From: Pseudolabrys sp.
Lineage (GTDB): Bacteria > Pseudomonadota > Alphaproteobacteria > Rhizobiales > Xanthobacteraceae
Assembly: GCA_009694265.1 (NCBI GenBank)
Contig: SHVM01000007.1
Location: 1-55,708 of the forward strand
DNA length: 55,708 nucleotides
Reading direction: 5' to 3'
This document shows positions 17,421 to 29,000 of this stretch, in pieces. Position numbers and translations under genes: made by a program. How positions within the stretch are numbered: position 1 is the stretch's first letter; every line of letters begins with the position of its first letter. The notes beneath the pieces are model-generated. The model was not told the DNA's origin. It saw only the letters and a list, made by a program, of their open reading frames with translations, and did not search any database.

Positions 17421-18730
17421 GACCGCGACCCCAGCCACCTGAGCGCGGCAAACTTCAGCGCATCGCGGATGCCCTCATGCGCGATCTCCTCGATGGTTTC
17501 GTCAATGAAGGCCTGGATCAGCAGGGCTTCGGCTTCCTTTTCGTGAATGCCGCGCGACATCAAATAGAATTTCAAACCCGGATCGAGCGCGCCTGCGGTG
17601 GCGCCATGGCCGCAGATCACATCGTCGGCAAAGATTTCAAGTTCCGGCTTGTTGTCGGCTTCCGCCTCGTCCGATAGCAGCAGCGCGCGCGTCATCATCT
17701 TGGCGTTGGTTTTTTGCGCTTGCGGCTGCACCACGATCTTGCCCTGAAACACGTTGTGGCTTTGCCCATCGAGCACCGACTTGAATTGCTCGCGGCTATC
17801 GCAACCGCCCGCGGCATGCTCGATCAGCAAGGTGTTGTCGACATGTTCCTTGCCGCGCAGCAAATTGACGCCGCGAATGGCACCCTTGCTGTCCTCGCCG
17901 GCAAAGCGAATGAAACTCTGGTTGCGCACGATGTGCGCGTCGCTGGTGAAGGCAAATGAATTGAACACCGCGCGCGAGCCAATCGACGCCAGCAGGCTCG
18001 ACACATGCAAGGCGCGGGTTTGCGTGATCTTAAAATAATCGGCCTGCGCCTCGTCGCCGACCGCCAATTCGAGCGCGGTGTTGACTTGCGCAACGCCGCT
18101 GTCGTGGCTCTCGATGACAGTGGCCTTGGCGCCCTTCTCGACCACGATCAGCGAACGGATGAAGGCGGAACTCGGCTTGTCGCTGCCCGATGCAAACACC
18201 AGATGAACCGGCCGCTTGAGCGTAACGCCGGCGGCAATGCGGATCGCCGCGCCATCGCCCATCAGCGCCGTGTTGAGCGCCAGTGCCGCATCGTCGGTCG
18301 CAATCGTCTTGCCGACATGGGCGGCGACCAGCGGATCGCCCTTGGCCAGCGCGTCGGCCATCGAGCCGATGGCGAGCCCTGCTTCCGGCACCAGATCGGA
18401 CAATTCGGGCGCGAAGGCGCCGTCCACAAACACCAGCCGGCGGCAATCGACCCCGGTCAGCACGTTGCCGGCATTCTTTGCCCGCAGCTTGGCCGCCGCA
18501 TCGGGTAGCGCGGCAAGCGGATACGACTCGCGCATCAGCGCGCGCAGATCGGTGTATTTCCATTGCTCGACGCGGCGATGAGGAAGTCCGCTGGCGTCGA
18601 AGCGCTTGAATGCGTCCTCGCGCAGCGCCGCCACCGCGCCTTTGCCCGGCAGCCGGCCGCGTGCGCCTGCGAATGAATCCGCAAGCCCCTGCTCCGCCGG
18701 TGTCTTGATGGCGCGCACTTCGGCGTTCAT
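17417..18730 (-). CDS. sufD: Fe-S cluster assembly protein SufD
   Basis: SufD is the SufB paralogue in the SufBC2D scaffold and takes part in iron acquisition. The 437-residue protein has the family C-terminal region with ELEIFADDVICGHGATAG, including the conserved Cys-x-His pair, and DPGLKFYLMSRGI. Its N-terminal part (PHRRVEQWKYTDLRALM) is the normal SufD start. It lies 3 bases after sufC and overlaps sufS by 4 bases, so it is part of one operon. Confidence 0.95.
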   Translation of the reverse strand: MNAEVRAIKTPAEQGLADSFAGARGRLPGKGAVAALREDAFKRFDASGLPHRRVEQWKYTDLRALMRESYPLAALPDAAAKLRAKNAGNVLTGVDCRRLVFVDGAFAPELSDLVPEAGLAIGSMADALAKGDPLVAAHVGKTIATDDAALALNTALMGDGAAIRIAAGVTLKRPVHLVFASGSDKPSSAFIRSLIVVEKGAKATVIESHDSGVAQVNTALELAVGDEAQADYFKITQTRALHVSSLLASIGSRAVFNSFAFTSDAHIVRNQSFIRFAGEDSKGAIRGVNLLRGKEHVDNTLLIEHAAGGCDSREQFKSVLDGQSHNVFQGKIVVQPQAQKTNAKMMTRALLLSDEAEADNKPELEIFADDVICGHGATAGALDPGLKFYLMSRGIHEKEAEALLIQAFIDETIEEIAHEGIRDALKFAALRWLGSRS

Positions 18731-18733
18731 CGA

Positions 18734-19486
18734 TTAGGCCGCCTCGTCGGCATATTGCGCATAGCCCTTGGCCTCCAGCTCGAGCGCAAGCTCCTTGCCG
18801 CCGGACTTCACCACTTTGCCTTTGGCCATCACATGCACCACGTCGGGCACGATGAATTCGAGCAGCCGCTGATAATGCGTAATGACGATCATCGAACGCT
18901 CGGGCGAGCGCAAGCGATTGACGCCCTCGGCCACGATCTTGAGCGCGTCGATGTCGAGGCCGGAATCGGTTTCATCGAGCACGGCGAGGCGCGGCTGCAG
19001 GATCGCCATTTGCAGAATCTCATTGCGCTTCTTTTCGCCGCCGGAGAAGCCGACATTGACCGCGCGGCGCAGCATTTCCTGGCTCACGCCCAAATGGCCC
19101 GCGGTGTCGCGCACCAGTTTCATAAAATCGGGCGTGGAGAATTCAGCCTCGCCACGCGTTTTGCGCTGCGCATTGAGCGCGGTGCGCAGAAACGTCATGG
19201 TGGCGACGCCCGGCACTTCGACCGGATACTGGAACGCCAGGAACACACCCTTGGTGGCGCGCACGTCCGGCGCCATATCCAGAATGCTCTCCCCGTCGAG
19301 CAGCGCGTCGCCCTCGGTGACTTTGTAGTTGTCCTTGCCGGCCAGCACATAAGCGAGCGTCGACTTGCCGGAACCGTTCGGCCCCATGATGGCCGCGACC
19401 TGACCCTTCTCGACGGTCAGCGTCAGGCCGTTGAGAATTTTCTTGTCCTCGACCTCGACATGCAGATTTTTGATTTCAAGCAACAT
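18734..19486 (-). CDS. sufC: Fe-S assembly ATPase SufC
   Basis: SufC is the ABC-type ATPase that drives rearrangement of the SufBCD scaffold in the cytoplasm. In its 250 residues the Walker A motif is GPNGSGKST, the signature is FSGGEKKRNEILQM and Walker B is RLAVLDETDSGLD, the last with the SufC-specific DSGLD. It starts 3 bases after the sufB stop codon and is followed closely by sufD. Confidence 0.96.
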   Translation of the reverse strand: MLLEIKNLHVEVEDKKILNGLTLTVEKGQVAAIMGPNGSGKSTLAYVLAGKDNYKVTEGDALLDGESILDMAPDVRATKGVFLAFQYPVEVPGVATMTFLRTALNAQRKTRGEAEFSTPDFMKLVRDTAGHLGVSQEMLRRAVNVGFSGGEKKRNEILQMAILQPRLAVLDETDSGLDIDALKIVAEGVNRLRSPERSMIVITHYQRLLEFIVPDVVHVMAKGKVVKSGGKELALELEAKGYAQYADEAA

Positions 19487-19489
19487 TGA

Positions 19490-20968
<1,479 letters not shown>

Positions 20969-21064
20969 TGTTCCCTCCGCTCACGGTTTCAAGGACCGCG
21001 GGTTGGATGTGTCGGTTATGGTCGGTTCGCTTAGCGCTTTGCGATCATTCCTTTTGACGCCGCC

Positions 21065-22225
21065 TCATGCGGCATAGGCATGCTTCTTAAGTAGTGACGA
21101 AATCACGTTAATCCAAGCTTTAAGTAGGCATTCAACATCGGCTTCACTGGTGCTCCAGCCCAGGCTGACGCGCACCGCGCCGCGGGTAAGCTCTGTTTCG
21201 ACGCCCATCGCCGCCAGCACGCTCGATGCCTGCACCTTGCCGGACGAACAGGCGGAACCCGATGACACCGCTATGCCGTTAAGATCAAGGGCGATAATCG
21301 CCGTCTCCGCCTTCATGCCGGGAATTGCGAACAGCGTCGTATTGGGCAGCCGCGGCGCGCCCGCCCCGAAGATCACAGCCTGCGGCGTGGCCGCCTTCAG
21401 TCCGGCTTCAAATTTGTCGCGCAGAGCCGTCATGCGGACCGCATCCGCCTGCCTTGCGGCGTTTGCGGCAACAGCCGCTGCGCCAAAGCCTGCAATCGCG
21501 GCGACGTTCTCGGTGCCGGCACGTAAGCCGCGCTCCTGCCCGCCGCCCTTGATCAGCACCTCGACAATATGGATGTCGCCGCGGCGCACGAGCGCGCCCG
21601 CGCCTTGCGGTCCGCCGAGCTTGTGCGAGGAGACGCTCAGGAGATCGGCGCCAAGCTCGTCGATTGAACAATCGATGCGGCCGGCGCCCTGCACCGCGTC
21701 CACATGCAAGATGCCATGGGCCGCGTGAACGATGGCGGCGATTTCCGCGATCGGCTGGATCACGCCGGTTTCGTTATTGGCCAGCATGACCGACACCAGC
21801 GGGCGCTCGGCCCTGAGCAAGCGAGGCTCAAGCTCGGCGAGATCGACGAGCCCGTCGCCGGTGACCGGCAATTGCTCGACGCTGCTGGCCGGGAAGCGGC
21901 CGCCACCGCGCACCGAGGGATGCTCGATGCTGGAGACGAACAAGCGGTCGCGCGGCTCTTTGCGTCCACCGATTTCCAGCGCAGGCGTCAGCGCCAGCAT
22001 GTTGGCTTCGGTGGCGCCGGACGTGAAAGTAACACCCTTCGCCTCGGCGCCGACCAAAGCGGCGACGCTGGCGCGCGCTTCCTCGACCAGCCGGCGGGCG
22101 GCGCGGCCTTCCGTATGCACCGAGGAAGCATTGCCGGTCAGGCCCCATGCGGCGGCCATCGCAGCACGGGCCTCCGCCCGCAGCGGCGCGGTGGCATTCC
22201 AGTCGAAATAAGCCCGTTCAGCCAT
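21065..22225 (-). CDS. Second cysteine desulfurase, IscS/NifS-like (class I)
   Basis: A 386-residue PLP enzyme of the class I desulfurase group, distinct from SufS. The PLP lysine is in SVSSHKLGGPQGAG and the catalytic cysteine is in the longer flexible loop VSSGSACSSGKVQASSVL, typical of NifS/IscS. FTSGATEANMLAL and SSIEHPSVRGGG are cofactor-site segments. The start at 22225 (MAERAYFDWNATAP) is chosen because family proteins begin there; the frame stays open 31 codons further up but that part is not conserved-looking. It heads the suf cluster in place of an iscR gene and should share its iron regulation. Confidence 0.9.
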   Translation of the reverse strand: MAERAYFDWNATAPLRAEARAAMAAAWGLTGNASSVHTEGRAARRLVEEARASVAALVGAEAKGVTFTSGATEANMLALTPALEIGGRKEPRDRLFVSSIEHPSVRGGGRFPASSVEQLPVTGDGLVDLAELEPRLLRAERPLVSVMLANNETGVIQPIAEIAAIVHAAHGILHVDAVQGAGRIDCSIDELGADLLSVSSHKLGGPQGAGALVRRGDIHIVEVLIKGGGQERGLRAGTENVAAIAGFGAAAVAANAARQADAVRMTALRDKFEAGLKAATPQAVIFGAGAPRLPNTTLFAIPGMKAETAIIALDLNGIAVSSGSACSSGKVQASSVLAAMGVETELTRGAVRVSLGWSTSEADVECLLKAWINVISSLLKKHAYAA

Positions 22226-22368
22226 CAGGTGCGTCCGTATCCGAATACCGTTTTGGCTCCAGATCCTCCAAAAAGCTTGCTTTTTGCCCTGTGGATCGTG
22301 GTAGAAGCCCGCACTCACGGTGCAACTTATAGCTTGTGTTGCGGCCGTGGCCAGCGGAAATCATATAA

Positions 22369-22383
22369 TTAGAATAATTCTAA
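22369..22383. promoter_or_regulatory. Irr-box-like palindrome (iron control element)
   Basis: TTAGAAT-A-ATTCTAA is a perfect 15-base palindrome with 7-base arms, resembling the iron control element bound by the heme-responsive regulator Irr in Rhizobiales (TTAGAA and TTCTAA half-sites). It lies between the suf cluster (minus) and the hydrolase gene (plus). On the minus strand TATGAT at about 22366-22361 could be a -10 box, placing the palindrome in the promoter where Irr would block transcription. The motif is seen; Irr binding is inferred from known regulons of this order. Confidence 0.7.
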
Positions 22384-22477
22384 ACTAGTGCCTGGATCGC
22401 GAAATTCCACCAGGCGTGGCGCCAAACACGACGCCGCGATCACCCATCGCGGCAAGCCCGGTCCGAGGTCGACAGCA

Positions 22478-23137
22478 ATGCCTGAAGTCATTTTCACCGG
22501 TCCCGCCGGACGGATCGAGGGCCGGTATCACCCGGCGCGGCAAAAGAACGCGCCGATCGCGATCGTCCTGCATCCGCATCCGCAATTCGGCGGAACGATG
22601 AATCACCAGATCATCTACCAGCTCTATTACGCTTTCGTGAATCGCGGCTTCTCGGCGCTGCGTTTCAATTTCCGCGGCGTCGGCCGCAGCCAGGGTTCGT
22701 TCGACCACGGCACCGGCGAACTGTCCGATGCCGCCGCGGCGCTCGACTGGGCGCAGACCATCAATCCGGAGGCCAAGAGCTGCTGGATCGCCGGCTTCTC
22801 GTTCGGCGCCTGGATCGGCATGCAATTGCTGATGCGCCGGCCCGAGATCGAGGGCTTCATCTCGATCTGCCCGCCCGCCAATCTCTACGACTTCTCGTTC
22901 CTGGCGCCATGCCCATCGTCCGGCCTGATCATTCATGGCGACAAGGACGCGGTGGTGCCGGCCAAGGACGTGACCACCTTGGTCGACAAGCTCAAGACGC
23001 AGAAGGGCATCGTGATCGAACAGAAGATCGTGCAAGGCGCCAACCATTTCTTCGACGGCAAGGTGGAAACCTTGCTCACCTCGATCGCTGCTTATCTCGA
23101 CAAGCAGCTCAAGACCGAACGAAAGCCCGCGGCCTAG
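22478..23137 (+). CDS. Alpha/beta hydrolase of the serine-aminopeptidase-like type
   Basis: A 219-residue cytosolic hydrolase. The oxyanion region is LHPHPQFGGTMNHQ, the nucleophile is Ser in GFSFGAW, the acid is Asp in IIHGDKDAVVP, and the base is His in GANHFFDGK. The HPHPxxGGxMxN pattern is typical of a conserved bacterial hydrolase group of unknown substrate. The ATG at 22478 has GAGG about ten bases upstream; the open frame from 22388 includes part of the intergenic region. The SET-domain gene begins 23 bases after its stop, so the two form a small operon divergent from suf. Confidence 0.87.
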   Translation: MPEVIFTGPAGRIEGRYHPARQKNAPIAIVLHPHPQFGGTMNHQIIYQLYYAFVNRGFSALRFNFRGVGRSQGSFDHGTGELSDAAAALDWAQTINPEAKSCWIAGFSFGAWIGMQLLMRRPEIEGFISICPPANLYDFSFLAPCPSSGLIIHGDKDAVVPAKDVTTLVDKLKTQKGIVIEQKIVQGANHFFDGKVETLLTSIAAYLDKQLKTERKPAA

Positions 23138-23160
23138 GGCGCACCTTCGGGTCGTGACCC

Positions 23161-23559
23161 ATGCTGCTCGTCAAAACCTATCTCGACAAAAGCAGGCGTC
23201 ACGGTCTTGGCGTCTTTGCGGGCCAATTCATCCGCAAGGGCACTAAAATCTGGCGGTTCGTCGAAGGCTTCGACCACTTTTATACGCTCAAGCAATTCGC
23301 CAAATTGCCCAAGCCCGCCCGGGACTACATCAGGTGGCACGGCTTTCGCTGGGAGGACGAAATCCTTTTCTCCGCGGACCACGATTCCCACATGAACCAT
23401 TCGGAAGATCCCAGCACTTTCTTGCATAACGGCTACGCCGTCGCCCGCCGCAATATCTGCAAGGGCGAGGAGATCACCAACGACTACCGGGAATTCGGCC
23501 CGGGCTATTGCGCGGCGTTTTTGACAAAGAAATCACGGCCTCCGCGAAAGCGGCGCTAA
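23161..23559 (+). CDS. SET-domain protein, putative lysine methyltransferase
   Basis: This small protein (132 residues) is little more than a SET domain, the S-adenosylmethionine-dependent protein-lysine methyltransferase fold. Visible parts are RRHGLGVFAGQFIRKGTKIW at the N-terminus, the knot motif HMNHSEDPSTFLHNGYAVA (the NHS element) and GEEITNDYREF at the end. The usual post-SET cysteines are missing. The target is unknown; bacterial SET proteins may act on host or own proteins. It follows the hydrolase gene by 23 bases. Its stop overlaps that of anmK (CTAA). Confidence 0.85.
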   Translation: MLLVKTYLDKSRRHGLGVFAGQFIRKGTKIWRFVEGFDHFYTLKQFAKLPKPARDYIRWHGFRWEDEILFSADHDSHMNHSEDPSTFLHNGYAVARRNICKGEEITNDYREFGPGYCAAFLTKKSRPPRKRR

Positions 23560-24665
23560 GGCCGCGCGACCACGCCGCCCGGCATCGGCTGGGCCACGCC
23601 GGTGGTTTGCGGAAACGTGATCGGCAGTCCGTTGAGTGTGCGCACCGCCAAATAAGCAAAGGCCTGCGCTTCGATCGATTGCGACGACCAGCCGGCTGCG
23701 TCGGCGGTCTCGACCGTCGCGGGCTTGAGCCGCTCGGCCAGCATCCGCATCAAAGTCGGATTGCGCGCGCCGCCCCCGGCCACGATCCAGGCGTGCGGCG
23801 GTTCCGGCAGCAGGCGCACGATGCGCGCGACGGAAGCGGCCGTCAGTGCCGACAGGGTGGCTGCGCCATCCACCACGGAAAAATCCGGCAATCCGATGTT
23901 GGCGAAAGCAAATGCATTGCGGTCGAGTGACTTCGGGCAGGGCAAGTCGAAAAATTTATTGGCCAGCACGCGCGCGACGAAACCCTCATCGGCTTTGCCC
24001 TTGGCGGCCTGATCGCCGTCGCGGTCGAGCGGCGCGCCGGTGCGCGCGCGCATGAAATCGTCGATCAGCGCGTTGCCCGGGCCGGTGTCGCAGGCAACGG
24101 GATCGCCGCCATCGACAAAGGTAACATTGGCGACGCCGCCGACATTGAGCACGGCAATCGGATGCGGGCGGTCGAGATCGCGTGCCAGCGCCTGATGGAA
24201 CACCGGCACCAGCGGCGCGCCCTGCCCGCCGGCGGCCACGTCGGCGGCACGGAAATCATATGCAACGGCAATGCCGAGACGGCGCGCCAGCACCGCGCCG
24301 TCGCCGATCTGCACGGTGAGCCGCGCCGCCGGCTTGTGCAGTACGGTCTGGCCGTGGAAACCGACAATGGCCACGTCCGTATTGTTAATGTGCTCGGTCC
24401 GGAGGAAATCCTCCACCGTTTCGGCATGCACACGGGTGACGAAAGCCTCGGCCTCGGCCAGCACGCCCGGCCGCGCCCAGCGGTCGCTTAATGTGGCGCC
24501 TTCTTGCAGCGCCGCCCGCAGCAGGGTCTGCTCGGCGTCCGAATAGGGCCGGTAACCGGTCGGCCCAAAGGCCGAGATGGTCTCGCCATCGGTCTCGATC
24601 AGCGCCACATCGACGCCGTCGAGCGAGGTCCCGCTCATCAACCCGATAGCCTTGACTACGCCCAA
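23556..24665 (-). CDS. anmK: Anhydro-N-acetylmuramic acid kinase
   Basis: AnmK opens and phosphorylates 1,6-anhydro-MurNAc recovered from the cell wall, giving MurNAc-6-phosphate for recycling. The 369-residue protein starts with IGLMSGTSLDGVDVAL, the ATP-binding hallmark, and contains GFHGQTVLHKP, NVGGVANVTF, CDTGPGNALIDD and the late VAGGGARNPTLM. The start codon appears to be TTG at 24665, preceded by GGAAAAGGGG. It is divergent from tyrS (78-base gap). No murQ or ampD gene is adjacent. Confidence 0.94.
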   Translation of the reverse strand: MGVVKAIGLMSGTSLDGVDVALIETDGETISAFGPTGYRPYSDAEQTLLRAALQEGATLSDRWARPGVLAEAEAFVTRVHAETVEDFLRTEHINNTDVAIVGFHGQTVLHKPAARLTVQIGDGAVLARRLGIAVAYDFRAADVAAGGQGAPLVPVFHQALARDLDRPHPIAVLNVGGVANVTFVDGGDPVACDTGPGNALIDDFMRARTGAPLDRDGDQAAKGKADEGFVARVLANKFFDLPCPKSLDRNAFAFANIGLPDFSVVDGAATLSALTAASVARIVRLLPEPPHAWIVAGGGARNPTLMRMLAERLKPATVETADAAGWSSQSIEAQAFAYLAVRTLNGLPITFPQTTGVAQPMPGGVVARP

Positions 24666-24743
24666 GCCCGAACCCCTTTTCCTTTACGCCGGACCTGTTA
24701 CACCGGCGCCAAGAGATTTAACACCATCATGTCCGGCTGAACC

Positions 24744-26000
24744 ATGAGCGCCTATAAATCCGATTTTCTTAACGTTCTTGCCGAGCGCGGCTTTATCCAC
24801 CAGATGTCCGAGCCGGAAGCGCTGGACGCGCGCGCCAAGGCCGGCAAAATCACCGCCTATATCGGCTTTGACTGCACCGCCGCCTCACTGCATGTCGGCT
24901 CGCTGCTACCGATCATGATGCTCTATTGGCTACAGCAGACCGGGCACCGGCCGATCGCGCTGATGGGCGGTGGCACCACCCGCGTCGGCGATCCATCCGG
25001 CAAGGACGAAAGCCGGCGCATTCTCACCGACGCGATGATCGAGCAGAACCTTGCCGGCATCCGCGCGATTTTTTCCAAGTTCCTGAAATTCGAGGGTGCC
25101 GGCGGCAATGCCATCATGGCCAACAATGCCGACTGGCTGAACAAGCTCAACTACATCGACTTCCTGCGCGATGTCGGCAAGCATTTCTCGGTCAACCGCA
25201 TGCTTGCCTTCGACTCGGTGAAGATGCGGCTCGAACGCCAGCAGGAACTCTCGTTCCTCGAATTCAACTACATGGTGCTGCAGGCCTACGACTTTGTCGA
25301 GCTCAACAAGCGCACCGGCTGCATTTTGCAGATGGGCGGCTCCGATCAATGGGGCAACATCGTCAGCGGCATCGATCTCGGCCGCCGCATGACGAACGCG
25401 CAATTATTCGCGCTCACCTCGCCGCTGATCACCACCTCGTCCGGCGCCAAGATGGGCAAGACCGCCGCCGGTGCGGTCTGGCTCGACGCCAATCTGGTGA
25501 GCCCCTACGACTACTGGCAATACTGGCGCAACACCGAGGACGGCGACGTGGCGCGCTTCCTCAAGCTGTTCACTATTCTGCCGCTCGACGAGATCGCGCG
25601 GCTTGGCGCGCTGCAGGGCCAAGATCTCAACGAAGCCAAGAAAGTGCTCGCCACCGAAGCGACCGCGCTGGTGCATGGCCGCGCCGCCGCGAACGAGGCC
25701 AGCGAGACCTCGCGCAAGACTTTCGAGGAAGGCTTGTTTGCCGGGGCATTGCCGACGGTAGAGATCGCGCGCGCCGAACTCGAACGCGGCATCGGCGTAC
25801 TCACGGCCTTTGCGGAAAAGACCGGATTGGTCAGTTCCAATGGCGACGCGCGCCGCCAAGTGAAGGCGGGCGGCCTCAAGGTCAATGACGTAGCCGTCAG
25901 CGGCGAGAAGATGATGCTGACGCCGAAGGACCTCACGACTGACGGCGTGATCAAGCTTTCGCTCGGCCGCAAGAAGCACGTGTTGCTCAAGCCGGTTTAG
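24744..26000 (+). CDS. tyrS: Tyrosyl-tRNA synthetase
   Basis: TyrS charges tRNA-Tyr with tyrosine in the cytosol. The 418-residue class I synthetase has HVGS as the HIGH motif (residues 51-54), KMGKT as the KMSKS motif (about 237-241), the tyrosine pocket [14 protein letters not shown] and [11 protein letters not shown]. An S4 RNA-binding domain closes the protein (about 345-418). Its stop codon overlaps that of the AsmA-like gene tail to tail (TTAG). Confidence 0.96.
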   Translation: MSAYKSDFLNVLAERGFIHQMSEPEALDARAKAGKITAYIGFDCTAASLHVGSLLPIMMLYWLQQTGHRPIALMGGGTTRVGDPSGKDESRRILTDAMIEQNLAGIRAIFSKFLKFEGAGGNAIMANNADWLNKLNYIDFLRDVGKHFSVNRMLAFDSVKMRLERQQELSFLEFNYMVLQAYDFVELNKRTGCILQMGGSDQWGNIVSGIDLGRRMTNAQLFALTSPLITTSSGAKMGKTAAGAVWLDANLVSPYDYWQYWRNTEDGDVARFLKLFTILPLDEIARLGALQGQDLNEAKKVLATEATALVHGRAAANEASETSRKTFEEGLFAGALPTVEIARAELERGIGVLTAFAEKTGLVSSNGDARRQVKAGGLKVNDVAVSGEKMMLTPKDLTTDGVIKLSLGRKKHVLLKPV

Positions 26001-29000
26001 CGCGTCGGCGGAATGAAATTGCGATCGAACGTGCCGGGCGACGGGATGAACTTGCGCAGCAGGCCGGGCGCAATGGCCGTCACCGGATTGACCGAGATGC
26101 GCGGGGCGCCCGGCGGGCCGACCGCTTCATAGGTGATGGCGAGCAGGCCTTCGTTTTTGCCGCCTAGAAATTCACCGAGGATCGGGATTTGCCCGAACAT
26201 GTTGTTGAGGCCGTAGAACGGCACAAACGTGCCGCGCAAGTGCACATCGTTCTTGGCGTAATCGATTTGCCCCTCGATGGTGGCGCCCACCACCGGACCG
26301 CGAACGACGCCGTCGCGCACCGCCATCTTACCGGGAAAGCGGGTGAAATCGGCGCGCAGCTCGGAAAACTCCACGCCGCTCTTGTCGACGCCGGGAGCCC
26401 CCGACACCACGCGGTCAAGCGCCGGCTCCCCGCGCACGGAAAAACTGCGGATAAAGACGTGGCCGATCTGCGGCGATTCCTCCTGGGTCGGCGGGTCCAT
26501 CGCCACCCATATCTGCCCGCCAAACATACGCGGGTACATGTCGGTGAAACGGAACAACGAGCCCGCGTCATCGGTCTCGAAATAGACGACCTGGTGATTA
26601 TCGCGCGCGCGCACGCGCAGATCGCCGTTGAGCGGCGTGTCGCTCCCGATCTTGGATTTCATCGCGAACGAACGGATGTGGCCAACACGGCGCGACAGTC
26701 GCAGATCGAGACCGCGCAACGTCTCGCCATTATAGCCGGCCACCGTGCCGATCTTGATATCGAGATCGAGATCGGTCTGCTTGCGCTTGCCCTTTTCCTG
26801 CACGCCCGCCAGCGACCCCTTCACGAAACTGCGCCCGTCATAAACATCGCCGCGCATCACCACGCGCAAAACGCCGTCGCCGCTGCGATCGGCCTTGAGC
26901 GTAACCTTGTCGCCGTCCGATAGACTGAACACGGGAAAATTCGCCGACACAATCTCGCTGGCCGCGTCGATTTCGACCGAGCCTTTCACCGCCACACCGG
27001 GACCGTCGATGCTCAAATCGTCGAAACGCACCGATTTGCCGGTCTTTGTCAGTGTGTAAGTTGCACGCGCGGGCTTGCCGGCCGCCTTCACCCATCCGGG
27101 CAATAGATTGTCGATCTTAACCGGCGTGAGATCGGCCTCCACGCTCATGCGGGGGTCCGGGGTGTCGTCGCCGACGCGGCCGGTGACCTTAACGGGGATC
27201 GAGCCGGTAACGGTGCCGCCGAAATCGATGCCGAGCCGGCGGCGCGCCGCTTCGTCGATCGTCGCGTTCAAACGCAGCCCGGCGCCCAGCTCGCCTTTCT
27301 GCTTATGCAAATCGATCGTGCCCGGCGTGGCATTGATCTTGACGTCGCCTTTGACCTGATAGCCGTCATTGGATGCCGTCACCCGCAGCACCGACGCTTC
27401 CACCTTTTGGCCCAACAACATTTTGTCGGCGGCGAAATTTGTCAGATCGGCGATAATGGAATAGGTCGCGGCGTCCTTCGGCATATGTTTTTCGATCGCC
27501 ACCTTGACCGTGACCTGGGCGGCAATCGTGCCGCGGCTCGCATTCGGATCGAGCGTGATGCCGACGCTGTCGTGCAATGCGTCGCTGGCCAGCAGCGCAG
27601 CGGCGGCCGGCATGGCGCCGTCGATGCGGAAAATTGCGCGCGCCGGCGCCGGCTTGAGATGTGTGTCGGAAACTTCGAAAACGCCGCTCGCAACGTTGAG
27701 CTTGCGGCCGGAAACCTCGACGGTGCCTCGTCCAAGATTGATGGTCGCGGTACGGCCGGTGATCCGTACGGTGAGATCGGCATCGCGAATGGCCGGCAAT
27801 TTATCAATCGGACGCAAGGTCGTGCCGATGGTCTCGATATCGACGGAGAGTCCATCGTCCGGGGTCGGCGGACCGTTGTTCTTGAAACTTTGCAGCGGCG
27901 CATTGCCGGCAACCACCACGCGTTCGACGATGCCGCCGGAAATGTGGTCTTCAACCCATGCCCGCACGGCGGCCGCCACAAAATTTGGCCACATCCGTTT
28001 CATCACCGCCATGGGCATGCGGGTGCCAGCGACGCCGAACGCCAGATGCGGCTCGGCGCCCGAATAATCCAGGCTGCCGGTGACGGCGACGCCGACATTG
28101 TGCGCGGGCCGCGTATCGATACGGCTGAAATCGCCCTGTTCGAGATCGATGCGTTTGCGCACCGGATCGATGCGCGCGCGAACCGCCACCCGGTTGATAC
28201 TGATACCTTCGTCGTCGGACAAACCGGCCGATCCCAGGATAACCGGATCGATAACCGGATCGCCGCGCGAGATATTGAGCAACCAGTGGGTCTGATCGGT
28301 GGGCGCCTCCAAGGTGGCTTGCATGATGATTTGATTGCTGCCCGATTTGATCTGGAACGGAACGACCAAGGTGCGCCGCCGCGCATCCCAATTGAACCGG
28401 AAATCGGCGTGGTCGATCGCCACCCGGCTGTGCTCTTCGTCGCGATCGACAATGGTGCCGGCGTCCACAACCAACTGACCCTGCACCACTTGCGGCGTGC
28501 CGTCGGGCAAAATATCGGCGCGTATGCTCGCTGATAGCGGCAGGTCGGCGTCGATGGAGCCTTCGTTGAGCCGCATCGCCAGCAGAATGTCGCGTAGCGA
28601 AACGTTACGGGCTTCGATCCCGACCGCCCGAATACCATCGGCAAGCGGGCGCATCGCCGCGCTCACCACCCATCGCCTCGTGGAATTGTCGGACTCGAGC
28701 CGGAAGATCACACCGCCCTGTGAGGGCCTCGTCAGGCTCGCGTTGATCTGATTGAAAGTCCACTGTTTGCCGTTGCGCCGGTCGTCGACCACCAGGTTGC
28801 CGTTCTTGAGACCCATTTCGCGCAGATCGTGACCGTCAAAACCGGTCGCGCTGACGCCGTCGATCCAGGCCATGAGCCCGGCCAAGTCTTCGAGTTCAGA
28901 TCGCAATGCCGTATGCGGCGAGCTGGTGCCGGGTGGCTGATAGGGCAGCGCCGGGGCCAGTGCCGGCGCGGCGGTGGTGATCGGCCGTTTATCGGCGCCT

